From NCBI GenBank assembly GCA_001661245.1, contig KV454012.1, positions 486,174 through 550,173 on the forward strand: a DNA stretch of 64,000 nt, written 5' to 3'. The stretch's first letter is position 1. The number at the start of each line of letters is the position of its first letter. Shown piece after piece: positions 28,468 through 37,548 of the stretch. The position numbers and the translations under genes are program-made. The DNA is from Pachysolen tannophilus NRRL Y-2460. Its lineage: Eukaryota; Ascomycota; Pichiomycetes; Alaninales; Pachysolenaceae. Under the pieces are notes generated by a model. The model saw only the letters and a list, made by a program, of their open reading frames with translations, had not been told where the DNA came from and searched no databases.

Positions 28468-29841
28468 ATGTCATTTATGAACTGGAGCTATAACGGGATT
28501 GTCAGTAGTATTCATAGTGATGATACTGTTAAGTTACCATTAATATCTAAAGATAGTACTGGAGCTTTGATTCCATTTCATGAATTTGTTAACAATTTTG
28601 TTCCAGAATTTAGGGATAATTCAACTTTTAAATTGAAAAGAATTTTATTCAATGGAGCACTTCAAAACATATACCTTACATCATGCCTGTCTAGGTTTCA
28701 TGATATGTATAAAGTGAGTTATGGTAGGAAATTAATTAAATTTGAGACTTCTGACAAGTATCCTCATTTAACAAATGGTCAAACAACTGCAGATTTTGTT
28801 GTTAAAGATGATGATTTTGATAATTCGGAAGAAATATTTAAACAAAATTATGAAAAAAATTTACCTGAAGGTTGGCCAGCTTTACATCCAAGGACAAGAT
28901 TTTTATCCGATGAAGAACAAAAAAAATTGGATAATGAATGGGCAGAAAATGATAAACCAATTGTTGTTGTTATTCATGGATTAGCAGGTGGTTCTCATGA
29001 GATGCAAATTAGAGCGTTTGCTGATAAATTATTCAATCAAGAAGGTTTTAATATTGTTGTCTTAAACTCTAGAGGTTGTTGTAGATCAAAAATTTCAACT
29101 CCTGAATTATTTTCAGCTTTATCTACAGAGGATATTAGATTTTTCATTAATTCTTTATCTGAAAAATTTCCTGAGAAACTGATTCATTTAATTTCATTTT
29201 CATTCGGTGCTGCAATTGTTGGTAATTACTTGGGTGAAGAAGGTGCAAATTCCAAAATTTCTTCTGCTGTATTGTTATGTTGTCCATGGGATTTACTTGA
29301 TTCATCATATCATTTGGATAGAAGTTATACAGGTTCAAAAATTTTTGGTCCTGCAATCACTTCATATTTGACTAATCTTGTTAGAGTTAATTTACCTCTG
29401 TTAGAAGCTTCAAATGAAAATAAAGATATTAGAAAAAAATATCAAATTGCTAAAAATTTTACTAAAATGATCCAATTTGATTCTGAATTTACTGCTCCTA
29501 TGTTTGGATTCCTGACAGCTACAGATTATTATAGAAAAGCAAGTCCTATTAACAGAATCTTGAAAATTCAAACTCCAACCTTGGTATTAAATTCTACAGA
29601 CGATCCATTGATCTCAGGTAATCTACCAGAAGCTGAATGTAAAGCAAATCCTTATTTGATTTTATGCAAAACCAATATAGGTGGTCATTTGGCTTATGTT
29701 CAAAGTGATGATTCCCTTTGGTACATTGATCCAATTACAAAATTTTTAAAGAACATGAACAAACTATTAGATCATACTAAAAGACCAGAGTCTCATTATC
29801 AACCTCTTCACTCGAAGTTTGACTATAAACTAAATGTTTAA
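28468..29841 (+). CDS. Eht1/Eeb1/Mgl2-type acyl-CoA:ethanol acyltransferase / esterase
   Basis: 457 aa, like the 449-456 aa S. cerevisiae proteins Eht1, Eeb1 and YMR210W (AB hydrolase 4 family). Those make or hydrolyse medium-chain ethyl esters or monoacylglycerols at lipid droplets and mitochondria. Visible: HGLAGGSHEMQIRA (about 171-184, oxyanion region), LNSRGCCRSKI, the nucleophile elbow LISFSFGAAIVGNYLGEEG (about 231-249, Ser in S-F-S-F-G), LNSTDDPLISG with the acid residue (about 374-384) and NIGGHLAYVQ with the His (about 399-408). The elbow has Ser in place of the first Gly of GxSxG. Paralog choice among the three yeast genes is not possible by eye. Confidence 0.85.
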   Translation: MSFMNWSYNGIVSSIHSDDTVKLPLISKDSTGALIPFHEFVNNFVPEFRDNSTFKLKRILFNGALQNIYLTSCLSRFHDMYKVSYGRKLIKFETSDKYPHLTNGQTTADFVVKDDDFDNSEEIFKQNYEKNLPEGWPALHPRTRFLSDEEQKKLDNEWAENDKPIVVVIHGLAGGSHEMQIRAFADKLFNQEGFNIVVLNSRGCCRSKISTPELFSALSTEDIRFFINSLSEKFPEKLIHLISFSFGAAIVGNYLGEEGANSKISSAVLLCCPWDLLDSSYHLDRSYTGSKIFGPAITSYLTNLVRVNLPLLEASNENKDIRKKYQIAKNFTKMIQFDSEFTAPMFGFLTATDYYRKASPINRILKIQTPTLVLNSTDDPLISGNLPEAECKANPYLILCKTNIGGHLAYVQSDDSLWYIDPITKFLKNMNKLLDHTKRPESHYQPLHSKFDYKLNV

Positions 29842-29908
29842 AACATCATCAAATGGGTTTGATTCAGTTAATGCTTGGTTGTACTAGCCTTTGCACGACA
29901 GATGGAGT

Positions 29909-29920
29909 TGAAAAATTTTT
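29909..29920 (+). promoter_or_regulatory. RRPE (ribosomal RNA processing element) upstream of UTP6
   Basis: TGAAAAATTTTT, an exact match to the RRPE consensus TGAAAAATTTT bound by Stb3-type factors, about 136 bases upstream of the UTP6 ATG. No PAC element (GCGATGAG) was seen beside it. Confidence 0.75.
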
Positions 29921-30055
29921 TTAAGTAAAAATCTTTTTTTTTTTTTTTTTTTTTTAAAGGTTTTTAGATGTAGATGATATAGATGATATATATATATATA
30001 TATATATATTTAGCTATATATATTAATAGTTAGTGAATATAAATAATAAGAGATC

Positions 30056-31381
30056 ATGGCAGAGAAGGTAAGGTATTATTTAGAACAATCTGTGCCTGAA
30101 CTTCAGGATTTGAAAAAAAAAGGTTTGTTTGATAAAAATGAAATTACGATGATAATGAGAAGAAGAACTGATTTTGAGCATAGAATTACTGGAAGAGGAG
30201 CTAAACCAAGAGATTTTTTAAAATATGCTGATTTTGAGAAAAATTTAGAAAGGTTGAGAAGGAAAAGATATTCAAGGTTGAATAAGGTTGGTTTAGTGGA
30301 GACAAAACCATCAGTTTCTGATTGGAGTGGACCAAGAAGAATATTGTTTATATATGATCGAGCTACAAGAAAATTTCAAGGTGATTCTAATATATGGGAT
30401 TCATATTTAAAATATGCGAAAAAATCAGGTGCTATAAAAGTTGTTTATAAAGCTTATTCAAGGTTATTACAATTGCAACCTAGAAATGCAGATGCTTGGA
30501 TAAGTGCAGCTAAATATGAATTTGAAGATCAATCAAATGCAAAGACAGCAAGAGTATTACTTCAAAGAGGTTTGAGGTTTAATTCAGATTCATTGGATTT
30601 ATGGCTTAATTATTGTAAATTTGAACTTAGTTATGTTTCTAAATTATTAGCCAGAAGAAAAGTTTTAGGTTTAATTACTGAAAGACAACAATTAGAAAAT
30701 TTAAAAGATGAAGAACTGCTGAAAAGGGAAGAAATTGAAAATTCTTCAAAATTGTTACCTAGAGGTACAGATAATACTATGGATGATGATAAGATTATGC
30801 TTCCAGAAGTTGGGGAATTAAAAGATGAATTGAAGCAATTACCTGAAGCTGAATTAAATGTCTTGGGTAACCCAGAAACTAATCCTGCATTAAGAGGTGA
30901 TGTTGCATTAACAGTTTATGAAGTTGGAATACAAGCATTATTAAAAAATATTCCTATAAATTCAACTATTATTGATAAATATGATAAATTATTTGAACTT
31001 TCTACAAAATTTTTAGAAATATTTGATCAATTTAAAGATGTGGATAGAAATTATTTATGCAAACATATTATTCAATATTTATTACAAAATATTCCAATAT
31101 CAAATCCTAATTATAAAAATGTATTAATTCTTGATATTTCTTTACCTATTAGATTTGATAAAGTTACCGATGATGAATTTACTGATGATTTAAAAATGTC
31201 TATTAATAATTTTATGGCTTATAAATCAAAATTAGCAAGTAAAAAAGAAGAAAAGGAAAAAATTACTGAATTATATGTTCATTATCTTCAAGAAAATTTT
31301 TTGAATTCATCAGATCCAAAACCAAATGAAAGAACAATCACATTATTACAAGCTATTATTAAAAGGTGTCGTCAAAGTTAG
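30056..31381 (+). CDS. UTP6: U3 snoRNP / SSU processome protein Utp6
   Basis: 441 aa (S. cerevisiae 440). Utp6 is part of the UtpB subcomplex of the nucleolar small-subunit processome, required for 18S rRNA maturation. The family start AEKVRYYLEQSVPELQDL is followed by EITMIMRRRTDFEHRITGRG (about 37-56), then half-a-TPR (HAT) helices around 80-190 (FIYDRATRKFQGDSNIWDSY, VVYKAYSRLLQLQPRNADAW, ARVLLQRGLRFNSDSLDLWL). The C-terminal half is helical. An RRPE lies in its promoter, fitting ribosome-biogenesis control. The 3' end converges with the gene at 31462. Confidence 0.95.
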   Translation: MAEKVRYYLEQSVPELQDLKKKGLFDKNEITMIMRRRTDFEHRITGRGAKPRDFLKYADFEKNLERLRRKRYSRLNKVGLVETKPSVSDWSGPRRILFIYDRATRKFQGDSNIWDSYLKYAKKSGAIKVVYKAYSRLLQLQPRNADAWISAAKYEFEDQSNAKTARVLLQRGLRFNSDSLDLWLNYCKFELSYVSKLLARRKVLGLITERQQLENLKDEELLKREEIENSSKLLPRGTDNTMDDDKIMLPEVGELKDELKQLPEAELNVLGNPETNPALRGDVALTVYEVGIQALLKNIPINSTIIDKYDKLFELSTKFLEIFDQFKDVDRNYLCKHIIQYLLQNIPISNPNYKNVLILDISLPIRFDKVTDDEFTDDLKMSINNFMAYKSKLASKKEEKEKITELYVHYLQENFLNSSDPKPNERTITLLQAIIKRCRQS

Positions 31382-31461
31382 ATGAATTTGAATATTAGAT
31401 AGACTAATAAAATGTCAAATTAATAATTCATACCTAAATACATAAAAAAATAATTTTTTTT

Positions 31462-32307
31462 TTAATCTTTCTTTGCAACTCCAAAATCGTTAACAGGTTT
31501 AAAGCCTAAATCACGAATCAATCTCTTATTGAAACGAGCATATAAGACAGCATACACACCTGCACCTGTAAATAAGACTGTGATCAAGGCATAAAACAAT
31601 AACTGACTAGCGGTTATACCTTGATCATTTATATTCTTAGGTAATGAATAAAATCCATCATTGTAGTATTTGAAATGATGACCACTACCTCTTTGACTTT
31701 CAACATCTAACCATCTTACAGCAAATTGTAAAGTCATATAATCACCAATAACGTATCTTGTTGTGTTTGTACTAGAAGACCAACCAACAGAACTGATAAT
31801 ACTATTGAAATTATTTGGTTTCACTATGAGTAAATTCATTGAGGTATCAATATGAGTATGAGAATCACTTAATACACCTCTAAAATTTAAGTCCATTGGT
31901 ACATATCCATTACCATTAACTACTGAATCATGTTCTGCTGAAATTGGCAATCTGCATGAAAAAGGAGCATCTTCATGGACGTATAATTGAAAAAGGTGAT
32001 ACATTTCATCAGTAAGAGGAATTGTACAATTAATATCTTCGCTAACTCCATATTTCAAAGATAATGGCTTACCAGTTTCTCTACAAACTGGGAAAGGTTT
32101 GAATATAATATTACCTTTTGCATCTTGTCTATGTTCACCATTGTCAATTTCACGATTCATACATTCTACCAATAATTCTTGATTTTTTCTAAATTCTTTT
32201 AAAGTTGGTATATTTTGTTCACTATCTAATGGAAACCATTCTGCACTTATTTCAGGTATTATAAAAAAACATAAAATAGATATTAACAAAGAAAATCCAA
32301 ACTTCAT
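31462..32307 (-). CDS. Type I membrane protein of the secretory pathway, uncharacterised
   Basis: 281 aa. A signal peptide (1-about 22, MKFGFSLLISILCFFIIPEISA) is followed by a lumenal domain with four cysteines (VECMNRE, FPVCRET, DINCTIP, FSCRLP), an NCT and an NTT glycosylation sequon, and FRGVLSDSHTHIDTSMNLLI. One transmembrane helix follows (about 233-255), then a basic cytosolic tail. The architecture resembles ER/Golgi chaperone-like factors such as S. cerevisiae Psg1 (YKL077W), but I cannot confirm homology. The first ATG is at 32307; the frame extends only through a TTG. It is tail-to-tail with UTP6. Confidence 0.7.
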   Translation of the reverse strand: MKFGFSLLISILCFFIIPEISAEWFPLDSEQNIPTLKEFRKNQELLVECMNREIDNGEHRQDAKGNIIFKPFPVCRETGKPLSLKYGVSEDINCTIPLTDEMYHLFQLYVHEDAPFSCRLPISAEHDSVVNGNGYVPMDLNFRGVLSDSHTHIDTSMNLLIVKPNNFNSIISSVGWSSSTNTTRYVIGDYMTLQFAVRWLDVESQRGSGHHFKYYNDGFYSLPKNINDQGITASQLLFYALITVLFTGAGVYAVLYARFNKRLIRDLGFKPVNDFGVAKKD

Positions 32308-32662
32308 CTTCAACTATTCTTTTCTTTTCTTTACTTTTCTTTTCAATACTATATTATCAATAATTTTTTTATATAATAATATATTTAGCAAATGTAATTG
32401 TTTACGTTATGTTTTTATGTTTGCGTTCTTTTGATACCTTTAAAAAATCAAAAAAAATTATTTTTAGCTGAAAAAAAAATTGGTTAAATAAAATTTCATT
32501 TTAACTACACGGTGTTTGAAGTTATATATAAAGATATATCTACATTTATCAAGTCATAAAGACGACACGAAGACATCCAGCTAAAATTACAGTATATATA
32601 GATATATATATAGATAGAGAGAGACTTGTTGTGAAAAAAAAGCCAACAAACAAACACTCATT
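32308..32662. other. Intergenic between membrane protein start and ADA2 end
   Basis: 355 bases with TA/GATA-type repeats (about 32590-32620) and A/T runs. No specific element identified. Confidence 0.45.
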
Positions 32663-34000
32663 TTATGGTGTACACCATTTCTGTTGTACAAAAAATTCAT
32701 AAATTTTAGAAGTTTTGTTAACATCTATCTTTAATAATTCTCTTGCAGTTCTCTTTTTCAAGATACCACCTGTTCTTAATAATTCTCTAAACAAAGTTTC
32801 TTTGATGACAAGATATGGTTTTGGATATAATCTTAGTGTTGAACATAAGATTCTTTCTTCTTGTGATAGTAAATCATAATCTGCTGCATGTGTAATATCC
32901 AATGGTTGTGCTGGTTTTGTAACTTTTCTTGAATTGAAATCCAATCCAGGAGCAGGTGAAGCAGTATGTGAAGATGATCTATTTCTCGAAAGAGTTGAAG
33001 CAGCATTTATAGAATTTGCAGTATGACGTGATGATCCTAAAGCTCCCAATGATGCATATCTTTGTATAGCAGCCAGTCTTGCAATCTTATCCTTTTCATA
33101 TTTAGCACCTTGTTCTAAAGATGTTATACCATTTTTACGCCATTCTTGTAATTGCAGTATTCTTGTACGACATTTCAATTCTGCTATCAGATCATTTGTT
33201 AATTCTTCAAAATCTTGAGGTGTCATAATTCTAGCAAATGGTTTTAATTTATTATGTAATTCTTTTTCTTCTTTTGATCTTTTTTTATCATTTGTTATAG
33301 TTTTCCTATAATCTAATAAACCATTTTGAATTAATAATCTTTTCCTTTCTGCTCTTGTTGTTAATCTTGAATTATATATATCTAAAATTGTTAATTTCAA
33401 TTCTATATCATTTTTTTGATCATCTGGATCAAAAACCATATCTTTAACTGTTAATTCAGCATCATTTTCAGCTTCTGTTTCAAATTCTAATCTTCCAGGC
33501 ATAAAACCTTGAATTTCATGACATAAAGGAACAGAAGCAACAGGTTTTTTCGGAGGAGGTAATGGTAAATCTTTTCTAGCATCAATTCTTTCTTTTCTTC
33601 TTCTAGCAAATTTTTGAGGAGTTATATAACTAAAATCTTTATTTAAATCAGGTATTGGATAATATGGACTTTGAATATAATATTTAATATAATGTTTAGC
33701 AACTTCATCTTTAGATCTATTTCCTATATGATCTGCAACATCTTGCCAATTCCCAAGTCCAAATTTTTGAGCACCTTCAATTAATAATAATTCTTCATCT
33801 GCTCCCCAATCTTCTGAAAAAATAGGATAAGAATTTTGTTCAATTATACGATAATCATGATAAGGTTTATGATTTAAAGTAGATAATCCTTGACTAAAAC
33901 ATCCAACACATAAATCATACTCTTCACATTCTGCACACCGTATTCTAACTCGATTCGTACAATCTGTTGAACAAACATCACAATGGAAACTATTAGACAT
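32663..34000 (-). CDS. ADA2: SAGA/ADA transcriptional adaptor Ada2
   Basis: 445 aa (S. cerevisiae 434). Ada2 binds Gcn5 and Ada3 in the SAGA, SLIK and ADA histone acetyltransferase modules. N-terminal ZZ zinc finger (about 1-50: FHCDVCSTDC, IRCAECEEYDLCVGCF), SANT domain (about 58-112: WGADEELLLIEGAQKFGLGNWQDVADHIG), Ada-specific middle region (VPLCHEIQGFMPGRLEFETE near 155, and RILQLQEWR near 282), and a C-terminal SWIRM domain (about 365-445) ending KIYEFFVQQKWCTP. It is divergent from RPS17. Confidence 0.96.
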   Translation of the reverse strand: MSNSFHCDVCSTDCTNRVRIRCAECEEYDLCVGCFSQGLSTLNHKPYHDYRIIEQNSYPIFSEDWGADEELLLIEGAQKFGLGNWQDVADHIGNRSKDEVAKHYIKYYIQSPYYPIPDLNKDFSYITPQKFARRRKERIDARKDLPLPPPKKPVASVPLCHEIQGFMPGRLEFETEAENDAELTVKDMVFDPDDQKNDIELKLTILDIYNSRLTTRAERKRLLIQNGLLDYRKTITNDKKRSKEEKELHNKLKPFARIMTPQDFEELTNDLIAELKCRTRILQLQEWRKNGITSLEQGAKYEKDKIARLAAIQRYASLGALGSSRHTANSINAASTLSRNRSSSHTASPAPGLDFNSRKVTKPAQPLDITHAADYDLLSQEERILCSTLRLYPKPYLVIKETLFRELLRTGGILKKRTARELLKIDVNKTSKIYEFFVQQKWCTP

Positions 34001-34342
34001 AATATTATGCCTCTATATGTATGTATGTATGTTGATTTTTAAAAAGCAAAAAAATAAAAATAAAAAAAATAAATAGTTTCCTTATCAAATAATTTAAACC
34101 ACCTTAACCACCTTTAAGAATCTAACTAATCTAGATAATAACAACAAAAAACAACAACAAAAAAAAAAAAAAAATGATTAATTGATGGATAGATTTAACT
34201 CTTTTAAAATCTTTATAAAGTATATATTGCCTTTCAATATGCTTTTATTTGTTACATAACATTTTACTACTTGTTTCGATTAGCTAAAACAAAAAAAAAA
34301 AAAAAAAAAAAACGACGGAAATTTGAACGTTAGAAAACACAC

Positions 34343-34384
34343 GACATGTGACACGCGACGTGTGACAAGAGACGTGTGACATAC
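34343..34384 (+). repeat. Three-unit 14-base repeat, core GACRTGTGACA
   Basis: GACATGTGAC at 34343, GACGTGTGAC at 34357 and GACGTGTGAC at 34371, exactly 14 bases apart. The first unit contains CATGTGAC, the complement of the Cbf1 consensus RTCACRTG. Confidence 0.85.
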
Positions 34385-34537
34385 TTACAATATGTGCCAG
34401 TACACGACCTTGTTTTTGGAGAACAAAAAAAATATAAAAGTAGTGTGCATTATATCAATTAAGAAAAAAGAAAATTATTTTTTTATATATGTGTGGATGT
34501 TTTAATAAAAAAAAGATTTTTTTAATTTTTTCCTATA

Positions 34538-34550
34538 GCCCTAACCCTAA
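34538..34550 (+). promoter_or_regulatory. Tandem Tbf1 binding sites
   Basis: GCCCTAACCCTAA contains two overlapping-register RCCCTAA elements, the Tbf1 site of ribosomal protein genes in Candida albicans, about 280 bases upstream of the RPS17 ATG. Confidence 0.75.
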
Positions 34551-34556
34551 AAGCAA

Positions 34557-34564
34557 ATCACATG
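34557..34564 (+). promoter_or_regulatory. Cbf1 (CDEI-type) site
   Basis: ATCACATG fits RTCACRTG and lies seven bases after the Tbf1 pair, as expected for Candida RP promoters. Confidence 0.65.
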
Positions 34565-34828
34565 ACTGGAATTTCAGCAGTCACAGCAATATCATACAAA
34601 AATTGATTTCGCTCACTGCAATTTTTAAAAAACAAATCGTGTACATTTTACCCAAAAAAAAATTTGAACTTTTTCAAATAATTTTCACTCTTTCAAACCT
34701 GTTGAAGCTAGCTAGTTACGAAGAAAAGAAAGAAAAAAAAAAAGTTCACAATTTATAATATATATACTTTTTCAATTTTTCTCTTTTTTTATTTAAACAA
34801 TATTTAAGAAGTATATTAATCAGACAAA

Positions 34829-35606
34829 ATGGTATGTGATGATTATAGTAATAATGAAAAACAAAGGGAGATTATTTAGTTGTTTGCAATTCACTCAAGA
34901 AGAAAAATAGATAAATGGAGCGATATTCATTTAATAAAAAAGATGATTTATTTTATTCATGAAAAAAATATTTGTTGAGTGAACAAGAAGCAGTATAATT
35001 GAATTTATTTTTATGTTCATGTTATGTTTATGTTAAGTTTGAACGTTATGAATGATTTGTTTGCTTGTTTTCTTTAAAGATGTATTGCAGCAGAGCAGTT
35101 ACTTGAATCTCCCTACTGGTTTATGACCGTTTTTTTGTAATTTTTCTTTACATTTTCTTTTACTAACTATTTAAATTATTTAATTATTATAGGGTCGTGT
35201 TAGAACTAAGACAGTTAAGCGTGCTTCTAAAGCATTAATCGAACGTTACTATCCAAAATTAACTTTGGATTTTGAAACCAACAAGCGTTTAACTGGTGAA
35301 ATTGCTGTTATTGAATCAAAACGTTTAAGAAACAAAATTGCTGGTTACACAACTCATTTGATGAAACGTATTCAAAAAGGTCCAGTTAGAGGTATTTCTT
35401 TCAAATTACAAGAAGATGAAAGAGAACGTAAAGATCAATATGTCCCAGAAGTTTCTGCTTTGGATTTATCACACACTAAGGACCAATTGGAATTAGATGC
35501 TGATACCTCTGAATTGGTTAAATCATTAGGTTTCAAATTACCAGTTTCTGTTGTTTCAGTCTCTTCTCAAAGAGGCCCAGCTAGACGTTTCAGAAAACAA
35601 AATTAA
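34829..35606 (+). CDS. RPS17: 40S ribosomal protein eS17, spliced
   Basis: Exon 1 is only the ATG (34829-34831); exon 2 is 35193-35606. The product is 138 aa starting [21 protein letters not shown] and containing [14 protein letters not shown] and [30 protein letters not shown], the eS17 signature. It belongs to the small ribosomal subunit near the beak/head. The intron directly after the start codon is the same arrangement as in S. cerevisiae RPS17A/B. Tbf1 and Cbf1 sites upstream indicate RP-regulon control. Codon use is optimised (TTG, GGT, AGA/CGT, CCA), unlike most neighbours. Confidence 0.97.
34832..35192 (+). other. RPS17 spliceosomal intron (361 nt)
   Basis: Donor GTATGT at 34832-34837, perfect branch site TACTAAC at 35161-35167, acceptor ATTATAG at 35186-35192. 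It was checked for a box C/D snoRNA: a GTGATGA lies at the 5' end but no CTGA box was found. Confidence 0.95.
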
Positions 35607-35934
35607 AAAGATAATTTAAATGAATTTAAAAATTAAAAATTAAAAAAAAAAGATAGGGGTTTTTATTTTTTTTTTTTTTTCTTTTTTTCTTTTTTTTCTT
35701 TTGATCGTTTTACTTTTCTGTTTTTATGTAATGTTAATATATCTATATATCTTTTTTAAAAAAAAAAAAAAAAGAAATAACAAAATGTGGAGTGAATAGG
35801 AATGAATCATTCTACTACGTAGTTTATTATTTGAGCATATTTAATCTTAATTCATTGCAAATTTAAAAAAAAAAAAAAAAAAAAAATTTAAAGATAAAAC
35901 GAATATAAATATATATACATATATGTATATTTTT
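35607..35934. other. Convergent 3' region RPS17 / ECM11-like
   Basis: 328 bases with long T runs (35668-35700) and A runs (35755-35776, 35864-35886) serving as 3' ends for converging genes. Nothing else seen. Confidence 0.5.
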
Positions 35935-37077
35935 TCAATTATTAAAATCTTCAAGTAATTTTTTTCCTAAATCTTTCAAATCTTTATTTTTTTGTTCAAT
36001 TTTACTTGATTTAAATTGTAAAGCCATTGCATAGTTATCAATGATTTCTTTCAAATTGGTGATATTTGATTGAAATCCAATTCTTATAAAAATTAAACTT
36101 TTAATCAATTTTTCATAATCTCTTGAAAAATTTAATCCTTTAATTGCCCAATCATTAAAACTTAAACTTGCAAGTTTAGCAATACCATTATTTTCCATAA
36201 TTAATTCTTCTCCAGCTTGTAAAATTTCATTCAAATTCTCATTTGAAGATGGTTCTAATAAATTAGTTTCAACTTGATAAACTTGAGGTTTCTTAAGTGT
36301 ATTGGAAATAACTTGTTTTTTAGAAGGTAACCTAATATCATTCTCTTTATCATTGTTGAACTTTCTTTTCTTGTTATCGTTGTTAATAACTTGCCTTTTT
36401 TCGTGTTGTCTCCTAGAACCTCCGGTTCTCATATTTTTACATGGAGATGTATTTGGAGAACTAGTATCAATACCTTCATCGTCAAAATCAGCAGCTTCTA
36501 AAGTTCCAACTAATTTTGTACTCAAAGAATTGGATTTCCCTTCAATGAAATATTTACTTAATTGTAAAGCAGTCGAGTTGGCAGCAACCGGTGGATAATG
36601 ATGATGATTTTTATTTGGAGGTGAAATCACGAGCTGATTAGAAATCTTATCTAAAGGAGTACTTGTATAGTCATTAGTTAAAATATCGTTATTCTTATTC
36701 GATAACTTGGGTTTCTCTTTGTTAGAAATAGATTGTTGTTTTTTAACAGTTAAAGAATTGTTATTCCCATTTACAATTATTTTCTTATTCAAATCAACAT
36801 TCACATTAGAATTTTGTAATGGTTTTTGGTAATGAACTTTATTTTGACTCGTCTTCGTAGCAGGTAATAACGACTTGTTTAAAGAAGAAGGATGTACCGA
36901 CAATTTCACTTGGTCCGTAGGTTCACTTTTAACCGCCGTCTTTATGTTCAAATTACTATTATCTATCGAATTTTTATTCTGATGCAACTTGTTCAACGAA
37001 GCTGAATGTCTATCATTATTTAATTCTTGTTTAATCTTGACATTGTCATGAGATGCAAAAACTGGTTTGGATGACAT
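35935..37077 (-). CDS. ECM11: Ecm11-like synaptonemal complex protein
   Basis: 380 aa. The C-terminal about 80 residues (NDWAIKGLNFSRDYEKLIKS ... LKDLGKKLLEDF) have the pattern of the Ecm11 domain: W in the first helix, then long amphipathic helices ending in GxxLLxxF. The rest is disordered and rich in Asn, Lys and Ser. In S. cerevisiae Ecm11 forms the central element of the synaptonemal complex with Gmc2 and is SUMOylated near its N-terminus. Here two SUMO consensus motifs are present: IKQE near residue 15 and VKSE near residue 50. There are also SP/TP sites (DTSSPNTSPCKN). The assignment is by domain pattern and composition, without a search. Confidence 0.55.
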   Translation of the reverse strand: MSSKPVFASHDNVKIKQELNNDRHSASLNKLHQNKNSIDNSNLNIKTAVKSEPTDQVKLSVHPSSLNKSLLPATKTSQNKVHYQKPLQNSNVNVDLNKKIIVNGNNNSLTVKKQQSISNKEKPKLSNKNNDILTNDYTSTPLDKISNQLVISPPNKNHHHYPPVAANSTALQLSKYFIEGKSNSLSTKLVGTLEAADFDDEGIDTSSPNTSPCKNMRTGGSRRQHEKRQVINNDNKKRKFNNDKENDIRLPSKKQVISNTLKKPQVYQVETNLLEPSSNENLNEILQAGEELIMENNGIAKLASLSFNDWAIKGLNFSRDYEKLIKSLIFIRIGFQSNITNLKEIIDNYAMALQFKSSKIEQKNKDLKDLGKKLLEDFNN

Positions 37078-37548
37078 GATTCAATCAATCTCTTCAACCT
37101 TTTGATGATCAAAAAACCTCAATAATTAAACAACACCATTAATCTGAAGGTGGTTGGTATCGACAATTTAATATATAATTCCCATAAAATCAAGAGTTTC
37201 CTTTTTGGGGGATATTTAATACAACATTTTGGATGTTGTATTCCCCTTACGCAAAGCTAGTTTTTCAATTTACAAAAATGATATAAAAGCGTAGACTAAT
37301 CTAAATAAATATAAATTCTAAAACAATAACAGTAACGAAACAAAGATTAATAAAAAAATCGGAATGAAAAAAAAAATCCAATAAAGTAAATTCATCAAAC
37401 ACTCATTAGTTTGAACAGGCCTTCCCACTTGTTTTGACATGAAAGCATAAAAGTTCAAGAAAAAAAAAAAATGATAATAATAATAATAATAATAATAATA
37501 ATTTTAAAAGTGTCATGTCCCTATAAGACGTCCTATTTTATTTTTTGT
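37078..37548. other. Intergenic between ECM11-like start and YOX1 end
   Basis: 471 bases. An AAT microsatellite lies at about 37472-37502. ATCCAAAATGTTGTAT (about 37220-37240) forms a small inverted repeat with the preceding bases. No meiotic URS1 (GGCGGC) element was seen. Confidence 0.45.

Larger units (their letters stand above)
34001..34828. promoter_or_regulatory. Divergent ADA2 / RPS17 promoter region
   Basis: 828 bases. It contains a 14-base tandem repeat with a Cbf1-type site (34343-34384), paired Tbf1 sites (34538-34550), a second Cbf1-type site (34557-34564), and long A runs (34154-34174, 34291-34311). The arrangement matches the known Candida ribosomal protein promoter logic. An 89-codon frame at 34489-34758 overlies these sites and is not a gene. 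Confidence 0.7.

Noticed and set aside
34489-34758. 89-codon frame upstream of RPS17
   Set aside because: Covers the Tbf1 and Cbf1 sites and poly-A/T tracts; composition is not protein-like.
34832-35192. Possible box C/D snoRNA inside the RPS17 intron (GTGATGA at 34836)
   Set aside because: No CTGA box D and no pairing stem near the intron ends; the GTGATGA partly overlaps the splice donor.
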